Assembly (NCBI RefSeq): GCF_026262505.1
Contig: NC_067203.1
Coordinates: 22,115,411 to 22,179,410 of the forward strand
DNA from: Trichomonas vaginalis G3
Lineage: Eukaryota > Parabasalia > Trichomonadida > Trichomonadidae
Length of the DNA stretch: 64,000 bases
Direction of reading: 5' to 3'
Positions 17,560 to 26,277 of the stretch are shown here, piece by piece (within the stretch, counting starts at the first letter, position 1; each line of letters opens with the position of its first letter). The notes beneath the pieces were generated by a model. The model was not told where the DNA came from. It saw only the letters and a program-made list of their open reading frames with translations, and ran no database searches. A program made the translations under genes and the position numbers.

Positions 17560-17784
17560 ATGAGCTTGTTCTTAAAGGTCGTTCATGATGAAATAACAGT
17601 TGTAGAAGATGTTAGCAATTGTTCAGACATTTTGAAGCGTATAGATGATATAAGAAATAAGTTAGATAGACCGCAAAGTGGTGAGGGCGAAGCCCGTGAG
17701 AACGCTTATGTTTCATTGACTTTCTCCAGTAACGAGAACTTTTATGAGATAATATTGAAGAGAGATGATTTTAATATGGTGTAA
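17560..17784 (+). CDS. Small Maverick protein carrying an in-frame repeat insert
   Basis: The 74-residue product starts right at the TAAATG junction with the preceding gene. Residues 38-50 (PQSGEGEARENAY) are encoded by GC-rich repeat R6 inserted in frame. The rest (MSLFLKVVHDEITVVED and YVSLTFSSNENFYEI) is mixed alpha/beta. It ends in TAAATG where the next gene begins. The function is unknown; the location points to a virion component. Confidence 0.6.
   Translation: MSLFLKVVHDEITVVEDVSNCSDILKRIDDIRNKLDRPQSGEGEARENAYVSLTFSSNENFYEIILKRDDFNMV
17669..17700 (+). repeat. GC-rich double-hairpin repeat R6, in frame
   Basis: ACCGC-AAA-GTGGT is followed by GA and GGGC-GAA-GCCC-GTG. It is translated as RPQSGEGEARE. 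The second stem differs from that of copy R5 on both sides, so pairing is kept. Confidence 0.75.
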
Positions 17785-18069
17785 ATGGTAGCTTGGGCAG
17801 CTATAGGCGCAATGGGAACAAAAGCATTAGCATTTGGAGCAAAAGCACTTGGAGCTTATGACGCAGTAAATAAAATGAGTGGAGGAAGGGTTTCGAAGAC
17901 ATTAGATGCAAATAAAGGGAAGATTGGAGGCTGGGTTGCAAAGAAGTTAAGATTAAATAAAATAGGGCTCATAAATAAAGCATCCAATTTGGTTGCGACT
18001 GAGTCAGAAAATGCTTTAGGAAAGGACGATGAGTTTGCAAACACGCAAAAGACTTTAATGACCAGATGA
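17785..18069 (+). CDS. Small Ala/Gly-rich Maverick protein, possibly membrane-active
   Basis: The 94-residue product opens with a hydrophobic, small-residue segment (MVAWAAIGAMGTKALAFGAK) that could insert in or disturb a membrane, followed by a basic stretch (GKIGGWVAKKLRLNK). By general analogy with small entry helpers of icosahedral DNA viruses, a virion membrane role is possible, but no sequence match supports it. The start is at a TAAATG junction and its stop overlaps the next start (ATGA). Confidence 0.55.
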   Translation: MVAWAAIGAMGTKALAFGAKALGAYDAVNKMSGGRVSKTLDANKGKIGGWVAKKLRLNKIGLINKASNLVATESENALGKDDEFANTQKTLMTR

Positions 18070-18311
18070 AAGGTGAAACAATGCATTTAAATAGATTCGA
18101 TGGAACTAAAGAAAATGTTTTTTCTACACCAGTAGTTCTTCCGTATGGTCCCTATGGAATGTATGGAAACCCTTACGAAAGACCATTTGACCCATTGACT
18201 GGTGGAAGTAACTGGTATCATTACGGACGAAGAAGAAAGACAGTCAAGTTGGAGACGGACGTAAAGAAACTAACTAAAAAGAAACCAAGGAAGAGAGTTA
18301 TAAAGCAATGA
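18066..18311 (+). CDS. Small basic Maverick protein, possible core/DNA-binding
   Basis: The 81-residue product overlaps the previous gene by 4 bp (ATGA). Its N-terminal half is Gly, Pro and Tyr rich (PYGPYGMYGNPYERP). Its C-terminal third is very basic (YGRRRKTVKLE, then KKLTKKKPRKRVIKQ), suiting DNA compaction in a particle. That role is inferred from composition only. It is the last gene of the 16678-18311 cluster, and its TGA is followed by the palindromic 3' module. Confidence 0.55.
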   Translation: MKGETMHLNRFDGTKENVFSTPVVLPYGPYGMYGNPYERPFDPLTGGSNWYHYGRRRKTVKLETDVKKLTKKKPRKRVIKQ

Positions 18312-18319
18312 ATTCAACA

Positions 18320-18378
18320 GGGTGAAAAACCGGGTGAAAAAAGAGGTGAGATCTCACCACTTCACCTAAATTTATTTT
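18320..18378 (+). terminator. GGTGAGATCTCACC multi-arm palindrome at gene end, copy E6
   Basis: Two GGGTGAA arms, the palindrome at 18345-18358 and a TTCACC arm precede TAAATTTATTTTT. The module starts 9 bases after the TGA at 18309-18311. Its orientation relative to the gene is the same as for copy E1. Confidence 0.55.
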
Positions 18379-18467
18379 TGTGCTATGTTTTCATACGTGT
18401 GGGAGTGGTGATATCATTAATTTTTAAGCTTATTTTTTATTTTATTTTTTATTTTATTTTTATATAA

Positions 18468-18788
18468 ATGACGAAAACTATTGAGATAACAAACTACAAC
18501 GGTCATGAGTTCAAGAATTTGTTCTTCGTTCCTCGTGAAAATACATTCTATCAGATACGAGGGAGAAAGGGTAAAGTTAGTTTGAGCGTTTATGAAGGAA
18601 TGAAGAATGGAAAGTTTATACAAGCATACGATACAAACGGTAAACGTGTTTCATTAGCTTTGTCAAAACTTACTAACATTCATTTTGACAGTGATTTTGA
18701 CCTATATGAAGAAGAAAGTGAGTCAGAAGAATATGAACTGTTATGTGAAGCACAGCAATGGGAGGAGTTGCAATACTTTTGTAAGTGA
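18468..18788 (+). CDS. Maverick hypothetical protein at the right end
   Basis: The 106-residue product begins MTKTIEITNYNGHEFKNL. The N-terminal 70 residues are beta-rich and basic, and the tail is strongly acidic (EEESESEEYELLCEAQQWEEL). The ATG follows TTTTTATATAA. It is the outermost gene before the terminal sequence. No family recognised. Confidence 0.6.
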   Translation: MTKTIEITNYNGHEFKNLFFVPRENTFYQIRGRKGKVSLSVYEGMKNGKFIQAYDTNGKRVSLALSKLTNIHFDSDFDLYEEESESEEYELLCEAQQWEELQYFCK

Positions 18789-18885
18789 GAATGTTTATTT
18801 TTTACATTAGTGAGGTGAAGTGGTTGGTGGCTTTGTAAATATTTAAGGTTAAGTTAGTGTTGTCGTTTGTGTTGTAAAATATACG

Positions 18886-18951
18886 TTAACGGTTTTGTAA
18901 AGTGTCAAAACCGTTAAGTGGTGTACGGAGGCGCGCAGTGCCACAGTACAC
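18886..18951 (+). repeat. Right terminal sequence of the Maverick with two hairpins
   Basis: A 12 bp perfect stem, TTAACGGTTTTG (18886-18897) with CAAAACCGTTAA (18906-18917), is followed by GTGTAC (18921-18926) paired with GTACAC (18946-18951). Host-type coding sequence resumes directly after. This is presumed to be the inner-to-outer part of the terminal inverted repeat; the partner copy is outside the window. Confidence 0.55.
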
Positions 18952-19698
18952 GACTTAGCCATACTAACTTCTGTCTTTAAAGAATTTGGCGTCTCTCATC
19001 TTGAAAGATTCGATCCAGGTCATGTATCAAAAAATATCTCAAAAGATTTTACAAAGTTCTCAGCTTCTCATAAGACAGTTGAAGTTTTCAACGACAAGAC
19101 TCAGAAGATTGAAAAAATAGAGAGACCTTTCTGGGGTCTGAATGCAAGCCTAAGTATGTGGCTTTGGTCATGTTTTGCCGAAGAAAATATTGACAAACGT
19201 ACGAAAATGTGGGAGAATTGTGTCTACCATTACGTAGGCAATCATTCTTTTTGCGAACCGCACAATTACAAATGCTTTGAATGGCAAAAAGGTGTCAATT
19301 CGATCCAACTTCAATTCATGCTCTATGACTGGGTTCACAAATGGACACCCATAGTTTCCAAAGTTTCTTCCAAAATTGCATGCTATTTGGACAAATCAAG
19401 AGCCTGGAAGAACATTAACATTAGAGTTAACGTTGCAATCTTAGAATGGAATGATCCAGAGCATTTTCTCGGAGATATACAAAAAGCATTACATCTTCCC
19501 CCACTTCCAGAAGATTGTGTCAAATCATTTGAAGAGAATTGTTACTCCAAAATGATATTGAAACAAAAAACTGTTACAAAAGGTTCTAAAAAACAGAACA
19601 AATACAAAAAATCCATTCAGAGTGTACCAGGAGGAGATTATCAAGTTTTCAAGTCCGAATGGGAATCAGAAGACGAAGACATTGATGACTTTGATTAA
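18952..19698 (+). pseudogene. 3' half of a DDE transposase-like gene cut by the Maverick
   Basis: The open frame starts directly at the Maverick end (HDLAILTSVFKEFGVSHL) and runs to TAA 19696-19698; the first ATG is only at 19156. Features include FDPGHVSKNISKDF, like the D-x-x-H-V-x-K-N segment of cut-and-paste transposases, and YHYVGNHSFC...YKC, a Gly-x-His-Ser-x-Cys knuckle seen near the end of MULE/Kolobok-type enzymes. The tail is Lys-rich then acidic. The 5' half should lie at the other end of the Maverick. The superfamily call is tentative. Confidence 0.55.
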
Positions 19699-20465
19699 CG
19701 AAAATTACATTTTATTTATTGTTTTTGTTTTTAATTAAATTATTATTATGCTCATTTTCTTATTTTGATTTTTTCTCATTATGATATAAATAATTTATTA
19801 ATGCATTTATCCAATAATTATGCTATGATATTTTTATGCCTTATTTCATTTCTCTTATATTTGATAATCTGGTAAAATATAGTTCAGACTATAATCATTT
19901 TAGATTATTGATATATTTATATAGGTTAGAATAAAATTAGTTTCATTTTCTACTTTTATTTTGAATTAATAATTTATAATATCAAATATTATGGCGTAAC
20001 CTCTCCTTTAAAATATAGATATATATAGGCCTATAGAGTTTATTGGCACTCTCAAAACTCTAGAATTTTGAGTTTACTATACCCTTAATGAGAACTCCTA
20101 AATCATCATAAGTGATTATTTTTCTTGACGTAAAAATTTTAAAAGTCCAAACTGTAAGAAAGTCAAAAATCTAATTTAATTTTTCAGAGATTTACAATCT
20201 CTTAAAATTTGAGGTAATGCTAAGAAAAATTTGAGGTATATTGCTAACATATATAAATTATAGATGCAAAGAGTGCTCAGAAATTTGACACGACTTACAA
20301 TTTTGGGTCAAAAAAATGGCTTTATCTCCACGAGTGACTAAAGCAGAACAAAAAATTACCTATTACATAATAGGGCACTTATATATGTATACTTTTAACG
20401 AAATGAGACTGCATTTTTATGTAACAAAGTCATCAATTAGCCAAAATTTTTTTTAAATCATTTTC
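19699..20465. other. Intergenic AT-rich DNA
   Basis: No coding frame or RNA gene is seen. A short inverted pair, ACTCTCAAAACTC near 20056 with GAATTTTGAGT just after, is the only local structure noted. Confidence 0.6.
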
Positions 20466-21658
20466 ATGAATAAAGGAAATACGGAGGAATTAACAGGAGT
20501 TGACGTGAATAGAACATATGCCGATTATATTGATGCATTTAGATCCATATTCCAACTCACAAATGACGATGTAGAAAGCACATTTATCAAAGTGAAAGAA
20601 ATCTTATTGAACAAATATAAATTTCAAGCGAGTGATCTTTTTACAGTAATCGAAAAGGCATTATATTTGAGAGACCGTTACATGAAATCGTATTTGAAAC
20701 TTTACGATATGGTTAATAGTCTTTTCAATGATTCATTTAAACTAAGTGCAGTTTATCATTTAAAGGAAATCATAAAAGCATTTGATAGTAACGATTATAG
20801 TATGGTTAATCATTATGATAAAATGAAAGATTATATTGAATTACTGAAACCAAATTCGTTATTCAGTGCAATCATGAATGATGATATTGAAACATTTACA
20901 AGCATGGCTAATCAATACGATTTTAACCCCAATATAACAATGACAAAGTTTTTTTTTTCAATACATTTTACAAGTTTAATCTATTGGAAATTTGTTCATA
21001 TTATGGTTCTGAAAAATGAAATTTATACTTGATAGAACATTTTGATTTTAAACCTTCTAAAATCTCCATTTCATTATCATTTTTAGGAGGAAACTCAAGG
21101 ATCATACGTGAATCATTGCCATTAATCAATGAATCAAATCTTGGATTATGTTTTGAGTCTATTGTTGCATCACACAATATCAATTTCTTTATCTATCTAA
21201 TTAACAACTTTAATTTAATCAATATGTATAGAGAATACACTCCATCATATTTGAATCTTGAAGCATATTTGATATTATTAGATTATGGATATGATCCCAT
21301 AAACATTAACGATCTTTACGTATTTGGTATTGATGATTTAATCTTATATTTCTTTAAGAAATTCGAACAAATTGCAATCAATGAATTTAATATTTTGAAA
21401 GCAATTGAACGTCATTTCACGAAAACCATTTTATATGCCATCGAACGTGGTGCCGATGTAACAAAAACTAATAACTTTAAATCAGGAACTCTACATTTCG
21501 CTGCAAAATATAACATAAAAGAAATAGTGAAACCTTTGATATCACGTGGAGTAGACATCAACGCAGAAGACAAATATGGAAGAACTCCTCTTTATTATGC
21601 AAGAGAGTACAACCCAGAAATAGCAGAACTCCTCATTTCAAACGGCACTGGTCAATAA
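20466..21658 (+). pseudogene. Ankyrin-repeat protein, broken
   Basis: The N-terminal part (188 residues from 20466) and the C-terminal part (to 21658) belong to one protein of the trichomonad ankyrin family with a DUF3447-like N-terminal region. The first frame goes wrong at a run of eight or more T near 20,950. Correct coding resumes as LLEICSYYGSEK, meets a TGA near 21,017, then continues IEHFDFKPSKISISLSFLGG. Only about three ankyrin repeats remain at the end (TLHFAAKYNIKEIVKPLI, TPLYYAREYNPEIAELLI). It resembles the giant gene at 37 kb. A frameshift plus a stop make it a likely pseudogene. Confidence 0.8.
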
Positions 21659-22014
21659 TCTGTCACAAAACTAATAGCAATTCAAAGGATTATTAGCAGA
21701 ACTCACTATTCAATAAAGATATTCTATTTTTTTTATGGCTTGCTCAAAAACATTAGCTTGATTGGATGCATAAATCTATTCAAGTTTTGTATGTTGGCAT
21801 TATGATAATATTAAGCAAAATAGTTATTTTTATGAAATTTCATCCAAAAAAAGAACACATTTAAGTTACTTTCCAACGATTATGCATAACATATATGAAT
21901 GCATTCAAATAGATCAATGATATGGTTCTGAAAATCGAAATTTTGATTTCAATATTTTAAATTAAAAAAAAAATTAAAGAAATAATAAATAATGAAGAAT
22001 CATTTATAAATGAT
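21659..22014. other. Intergenic AT-rich DNA
   Basis: Nothing is recognised here beyond AT-rich sequence between the ankyrin pseudogene and the 3' end of the ribosomal protein gene. Confidence 0.6.
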
Positions 22015-22659
22015 TTAGTAGATACGGTGAGCCTTGCCCATTGTAGACTTAAGTACAATGGAACCGATTGATTGCCAGCCCTTCTTAAGAAGTGTGACAA
22101 CGTAGTTTGTGCAAAGTGTAAGGTTTTCGAAAACCTGGCGCTCTGTCATGTTGACGTTGCCGATTGGGATACCGAAAGCGACGGACTTCTTCAGACGGAT
22201 GTTAGCTGTGCGCTTGACTTCATCAACAACCTTAGCGACTGTATCTGTCTTGATGTTTGTTGGGAACTTGTTAGCACGTGTGTAAACTTGACCAAGGACC
22301 TTGTTGACCTGACCGATAACATCTGGGGAAGCAAGGAAGAGGTGGTGGCGTTTTGTCCAGGCCTTGACAACCTTCTTCTCCTTGTTGAAGTTTGTAAGTG
22401 TTGGAAGATCGTAAGCTGGGATGTTGAGCTTCTGGGCTTCTTCGCAGTGGACCTTGTTACCAAGGACACCGATGCGAACGTTTGGACGAATGATGTGTGG
22501 GAGCTTGATGGAGCCGACGAAACGCTTGTCCTTAGAAACGTTGTAGCCCTTGAGCTTGAGCTGGATATCGACTGTCTCGAGGAATCCGCGCTTCTTTGTC
22601 TTGGCGCCCTCAAGAACGTCCTTGATAGCCTTCTGGAGTGTTTCCTGGTGAAGATGTGT
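22015..22659 (-). CDS. RPL10A: 60S ribosomal protein L10a (uL1)
   Basis: The 214-residue protein is the large-subunit L1-stalk protein that helps release tRNA from the E site. It matches the eukaryotic family over its whole length: KKRGFLETVDIQLKLKGYN near residue 22, DKRFVGSIKLP, FLASPDVIGQVNKVLG and the C-terminal KKGWQSIGSIVLKSTMGKAHRIY region. The start is ATG 22659 (MTHLHQETLQ); a longer frame has only a TTG. Codon use is more GC-rich than in its neighbours, as expected for a highly expressed host gene. It is divergent from the UBX gene. Confidence 0.96.
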   Translation of the reverse strand, partial: THLHQETLQKAIKDVLEGAKTKKRGFLETVDIQLKLKGYNVSKDKRFVGSIKLPHIIRPNVRIGVLGNKVHCEEAQKLNIPAYDLPTLTNFNKEKKVVKAWTKRHHLFLASPDVIGQVNKVLGQVYTRANKFPTNIKTDTVAKVVDEVKRTANIRLKKSVAFGIPIGNVNMTERQVFENLTLCTNYVVTLLKKGWQSIGSIVLKSTMGKAHRIY

Positions 22660-22741
22660 CATCGGAAAGAAAAGGCCATACAAAAAAGCAGGGGATGATT
22701 CCAAAGATAAACCCTAAATTTCATGAAAAAATTTTTCGATG

Positions 22742-22749
22742 TCACTTTT
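22742..22749 (+). promoter_or_regulatory. Host initiator (Inr) of the UBX gene
   Basis: TCACTTTT lies 26 bases before the ATG at 22770 and fits the trichomonad TCA(+1)-pyrimidine initiator. Confidence 0.55.
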
Positions 22750-22769
22750 TAAAAATTTATTAATTTTAA

Positions 22770-23345
22770 ATGTCACAAGCTGATATTGAAGAATTCATGA
22801 GACAGACTGGTGTTAGAAGTGAATCAACTGCCTCACAGTATCTCCAGTCTAATTTTTACAATGTGGAAAAGGCTGTAAACGCATATAAAAATATTCAAAG
22901 TGGAAAAAAAGGTAAAGGCGTAGAATGGTTTGCAGGCGGAAACACACGTACTGGTGATGGTGTTGCTTTACTCTCTCGTCCAGATGATGATCCAAATTTC
23001 ACACCTCTCGATGGAAATGCGAAGCCAGCACCAGAACCTATAGCAGCTCCAGAACCTGTAGTTAGAAATGAGCAATTAGTTCCAGCTAATACTGATCACT
23101 CAATAGAAGGACAACCAAAATTAAAAGTTAGAATCGAATTTGAAGATTTAGCACCAATTACAATGACAATATCAAACTCCCAGACAGTCGGAGAGCTTAA
23201 ACAATTCTTAACTCTTCACCGACCAACTTTACAAGGAAAGAAAATTGACTTTGTCGTGAAGCCAAATAGACCTCTTACTGATGACAGCAAGACTGCTGAG
23301 GAAGAGCACCTGAAGATGGCCATGATTAAATGCACTCATAACTAA
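22770..23345 (+). CDS. UBA-UBX protein, p47/UBXN-like Cdc48 cofactor
   Basis: The 191-residue protein should connect ubiquitinated cargo to the AAA ATPase Cdc48/p97. Residues 1-42 form a UBA-like domain (DIEEFMRQTGVRSESTASQY, then NVEKAVNAY). A flexible Pro/Ala linker follows (about 75-105, PAPEPIAAPEPV). Residues 112-191 form a UBX/ubiquitin-like fold (KLKVRIEFEDLAPITMTI, then TVGELKQFLTLHRP). Between the two lies a short remnant (VEWFAGGNTRTGDGVALLSRP) where p47 carries its SEP domain; only the start of SEP is recognisable. The start follows an Inr. It is divergent from L10a. Confidence 0.8.
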   Translation: MSQADIEEFMRQTGVRSESTASQYLQSNFYNVEKAVNAYKNIQSGKKGKGVEWFAGGNTRTGDGVALLSRPDDDPNFTPLDGNAKPAPEPIAAPEPVVRNEQLVPANTDHSIEGQPKLKVRIEFEDLAPITMTISNSQTVGELKQFLTLHRPTLQGKKIDFVVKPNRPLTDDSKTAEEEHLKMAMIKCTHN

Positions 23346-23852
23346 AAATTACGGATTGCTACAATAATTTTTTGGTTTTAATTAAAATCATTTAGTAGAA
23401 ACGATCTAAAAAGAATTCAAAAGAATTTTGACCACTAAAGGAATTAATTAAAAGAAATTTCTGAGAACAATATAATATTTTTTTGAAGGAAAATACTAAT
23501 TATGATATCCTTGGACTCCACACTTAGATGTGAGTATTCTATTTATTTTTCATCACCCATCAACTCTGGTAAATCATGAATAGGAAAATAATCAGTGAAA
23601 CAATGATTTGAATTTGCACAATTACAAATAAAAACTTATAATGGTTCATATGAGTGATGTTTCACAGCCAAATGAAGAGCTGAAACATCATAATTTATCT
23701 TTAAAACTAACATCAACATTTTGAGAAATGAGAATGTAGAAAAATATCATGAATTTGAATAGTATATAAGAAGTAAAGAAAGAATGATGTGTTTGAAGAA
23801 ACATATTATTCGAAATTTTTTATTATTAAATTAAACTAATAAAAATAAATTC
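23346..23852. other. Intergenic AT-rich DNA
   Basis: No gene, RNA or repeat is recognised between the convergent ends of the UBX and DnaJ genes. Confidence 0.6.
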
Positions 23853-24773
23853 TTACAACTTCAATATCTGCTTGATTTGCTTAATCTGGTCCAGATCCAA
23901 ATGTTTTGGCCATCTGATATATCTATCAACAATTACATCGCCAAAAACGCCAGGATACATGTATTTCGGAAGTCCTCTTGATTTAATAACAATTGGGTCG
24001 GAGAATGGCTTGTTTGAAGTAATTTCGAGCGGTTGTCCGTCTATTCCTTTAACTGTTCTTGTAAAACCGAGGAGAGCCTCTCTAAGAGTGATGTTAACTG
24101 TCATGTGCAAGTCATGGCCATGACGTGTGTAAATTGGGTGTGGTTTTGAAACACATTCAACGTCGATATCGCCAGCACCATTTTCTTCGCTAACATCGGC
24201 AACACCTTTTAATGAGACGATCTGTCCTTCTTCAAAACCACGCTCTAAGTATGATTTGATTATTTTATGTTCGCGAAGAACAGAGTTTCCTTTGCATTTG
24301 TTGCAATAGAATCCGGCAGAAGGACATCTGCACATATTTGTGCGTGAAACATTTAATTCAATAGCTTGTCCTGTGTAAAATGATTCTAACTTAAATGGAA
24401 AAGTTATTTTAACAGTAGCACCACGATGTTTGACTTTGTCAGAGTTTGAATTTGCAGATTTTGTTAAGGATACCATAGGATCGAATGCACCTTCCGAAGG
24501 AGATTCGTAAAGATGAACTCCTGGTTCTCCGTAGAGATCATAAACGCGTCTTTTGTTTGGATCAAGAAGGGTCTGATAAGCATCGTTGATATCTGTGAAT
24601 ATATCTGCTGATCTTGGATCTTTATTTTTATCTGGGTGATATTTTTTAGATAATTTCATATATGAACGCTTGATTTGAGAATCTGATGCATCGTGAGTGA
24701 TCTCAAGGATTTTATAGAAATCTCTGTTCTGATCACTTGAAATTAAATTAATACTAAAAAGCAAGGGTAACAT
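23853..24773 (-). CDS. ER-type DnaJ/Hsp40 (ERdj3/Scj1-like)
   Basis: The 306-residue co-chaperone begins with a short hydrophobic leader (MLPLLFSINLISS) suggesting entry to the ER. The J domain (18-82) has HPD at 46-48, needed to stimulate Hsp70 ATPase. A reduced cysteine module (C148, C150, C157, C160) replaces the four CxxCxGxG repeats, as in ERdj3. The two beta-rich substrate domains follow, with GHDLHMTVNITLREALLGF at about 214-232. It would work with BiP in the lumen. There is no C-terminal retention signal (ends QILKL). No clear Inr is seen before the ATG. Confidence 0.87.
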   Translation of the reverse strand: MLPLLFSINLISSDQNRDFYKILEITHDASDSQIKRSYMKLSKKYHPDKNKDPRSADIFTDINDAYQTLLDPNKRRVYDLYGEPGVHLYESPSEGAFDPMVSLTKSANSNSDKVKHRGATVKITFPFKLESFYTGQAIELNVSRTNMCRCPSAGFYCNKCKGNSVLREHKIIKSYLERGFEEGQIVSLKGVADVSEENGAGDIDVECVSKPHPIYTRHGHDLHMTVNITLREALLGFTRTVKGIDGQPLEITSNKPFSDPIVIKSRGLPKYMYPGVFGDVIVDRYIRWPKHLDLDQIKQIKQILKL

Positions 24774-25341
24774 TTTGTCACTTTTTCAATTTTTTCACAA
24801 GTATAATTAGGAAAATTCGCTTAAATACGATCATTTGATTCTGTTTTATAACTTCTTCGCTCGAATTTTTGTTATTTTCCCATTAGGTACTATGATTAAA
24901 AGTGACACGCCTTTTTTTCCTAAGATTACTGATTGCTTCCTTTCTGCTAATCATGCCAGAAACCAAAGGCATGAATTGTTTAGCCTAATTTATTACTCCA
25001 ACTGGCAACTATAATACAATTAGTTGCATTGTCAGTTATTCAAGCGTAATATTCAATTTATGTTCAATTTCGTTAATTTAAATCTTATTGCAGCAGTACC
25101 CCCGCGTTTGATAAGTACAAGATTACACATGCTAAAACTCCACATTAAAAATCGAAATTTTGCATCTCTAATTTCAACAACATAATATACCAAATGTAAC
25201 AGAGAAATCATCTTAACTAAATAGTTGTCAATATTAGGAATACCACTACAATTCTTCTTCGACAGTACTTTAACTTATCCCTGAAAAAAAATTCAAAATT
25301 ATTAATTTTTTTTTTATTTATTTAATTATTAACTATTAATT
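24774..25341. other. Intergenic AT-rich DNA
   Basis: No coding frame recognised. TGTCACTTTTTC on the plus strand near 24,777 looks like an Inr facing away from DnaJ, but no plus-strand gene follows. Confidence 0.5.
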
Positions 25342-25557
25342 TTATTTAAGATAAATCGGGAACAAGGATGCCATCTCGTATTTAGTTGGCTTCTGCGGAA
25401 CCTCCATTTTAAGAAACGCGTCTGAATGCCCTTCTGGAGGAGCTTTGATACTAAATTGTCGCATTAACGATCTAGCATATGCACCATAAATTTCATCATG
25501 TCCATAATAAAATGTACTATTAATAGAACAGATTGAATACTGGCACTATCCATATTA
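25342..25557 (-). pseudogene. Gene remnant related to the small gene at 26032
   Basis: On the minus strand a frame reads STFYYGHDEIYGAYARSLMR and then FSIKAPPEGHSDAFLKMEV and KPTKYEMASLFPIYLK to TAA 25342-25344. Its 5' side (ATGGATAGTGCCAGTA) matches the middle of the 26032-26277 gene, and its 3' side matches the end of that gene and the bases beyond it. It is thus a diverged second copy with no proper start. Confidence 0.5.
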
Positions 25558-25671
25558 ATGTGCTCCATTGTAAAAAATGGCCTAGATCCATCGGATTTTT
25601 GGAATTAAATACCTAATATTATGTTAATTTCTTACGATTGTGTTAATTGATTGGATTATATATAATATCTT

Positions 25672-25816
25672 GATTTTTGAAATTCTATTGTCTACCAATT
25701 TAATTGATCTTTCTTTGGTTGATGATAACCGAACGCCATCAAGAAATATCTCATGAATCTTTCATCAATCCAATTCTGTTCTTTTTGGCTTTCTTTAGAC
25801 ACGACATTCAAAAAAA
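25672..25816 (-). pseudogene. Duplicated fragment of the large gene at 28 kb
   Basis: About 145 bp match bases 30,102-30,246 of the large gene in inverted orientation with only a few differences, one of which turns a Leu codon into a stop (TTG to TAG). It encodes the ESQKEQNWIDERFMRYFLMA region. It is a fragment, not a gene. Confidence 0.85.
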
Positions 25817-26031
25817 TTGATAAGTATTCACATATCAAGATTAACATGAAAACATCGAAGAAGATTTGCAGTGGTATTTCTCATATTGACAAATATTTAG
25901 TTAACATGATATACCAAATGTAGCAGAGAAAAAAAACTGAAAAGTCTTCAAAATTAATAATTTATTTAATTGGTCTATGATTTTTTCTTAATTGGATCTC
26001 AACAATTGGGAGCAAGGACACCATCTCGAAA

Positions 26032-26277
26032 TTAGTTAGCTTCGGCGGAACCTCCTGCATCAGTAGAGAAAATGCTGAAATAAGGCGGTACAATAGTATC
26101 AGGATTAAATAGACTCAACATTGAATTAGGATTTGAGTTCCCCGAGTAATATGTATTAGGTCCAATATTGTTATAACAATTACTGCCATATGGACTACTG
26201 GCACTATTCATACTAGATAAGCCCCATTGATCAATTCCTCTAAAACTGGACTCTCCTGGTTTGGAATACTCACTCAT
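26032..26277 (-). CDS. Small Ser/Asn/Tyr-rich protein, uncertain
   Basis: An 81-codon frame starts at ATG 26277 (MSEYSKPGESSFRGIDQWG). The product is low complexity, rich in Ser, Asn, Pro and Tyr. A diverged copy is at 25342-25557, in which the end region has a different frame. This suggests that the gene, or at least its 3' end, is decaying. No function can be proposed. Confidence 0.4.
   Translation of the reverse strand: MSEYSKPGESSFRGIDQWGLSSMNSASSPYGSNCYNNIGPNTYYSGNSNPNSMLSLFNPDTIVPPYFSIFSTDAGGSAEAN

Larger units (their letters stand above)
1..18951. mobile_element. Maverick/Polinton element 1 (left end outside window)
   Basis: This virus-like DNA transposon is recognised by the joint presence of protein-primed polymerase B, a DDE integrase, an FtsK/HerA-type packaging ATPase, jelly-roll capsid candidates and a fibre protein, which is the Maverick/Polinton gene set. 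Coding density is far higher than in the flanking host DNA. The right boundary is placed near 18,951 because a terminal stretch with two hairpins ends there and a transposase-like reading frame resumes at once. No adenain-like protease was found, so it may lie left of the window. With the ATPase and three small genes broken, this copy probably cannot make particles by itself. Confidence 0.9.

Noticed and set aside
22072..22698. Open frame opposite the L10a gene (208 codons)
   Set aside because: It is the antisense of a full-length conserved ribosomal protein, open because of GC-richer codon use.
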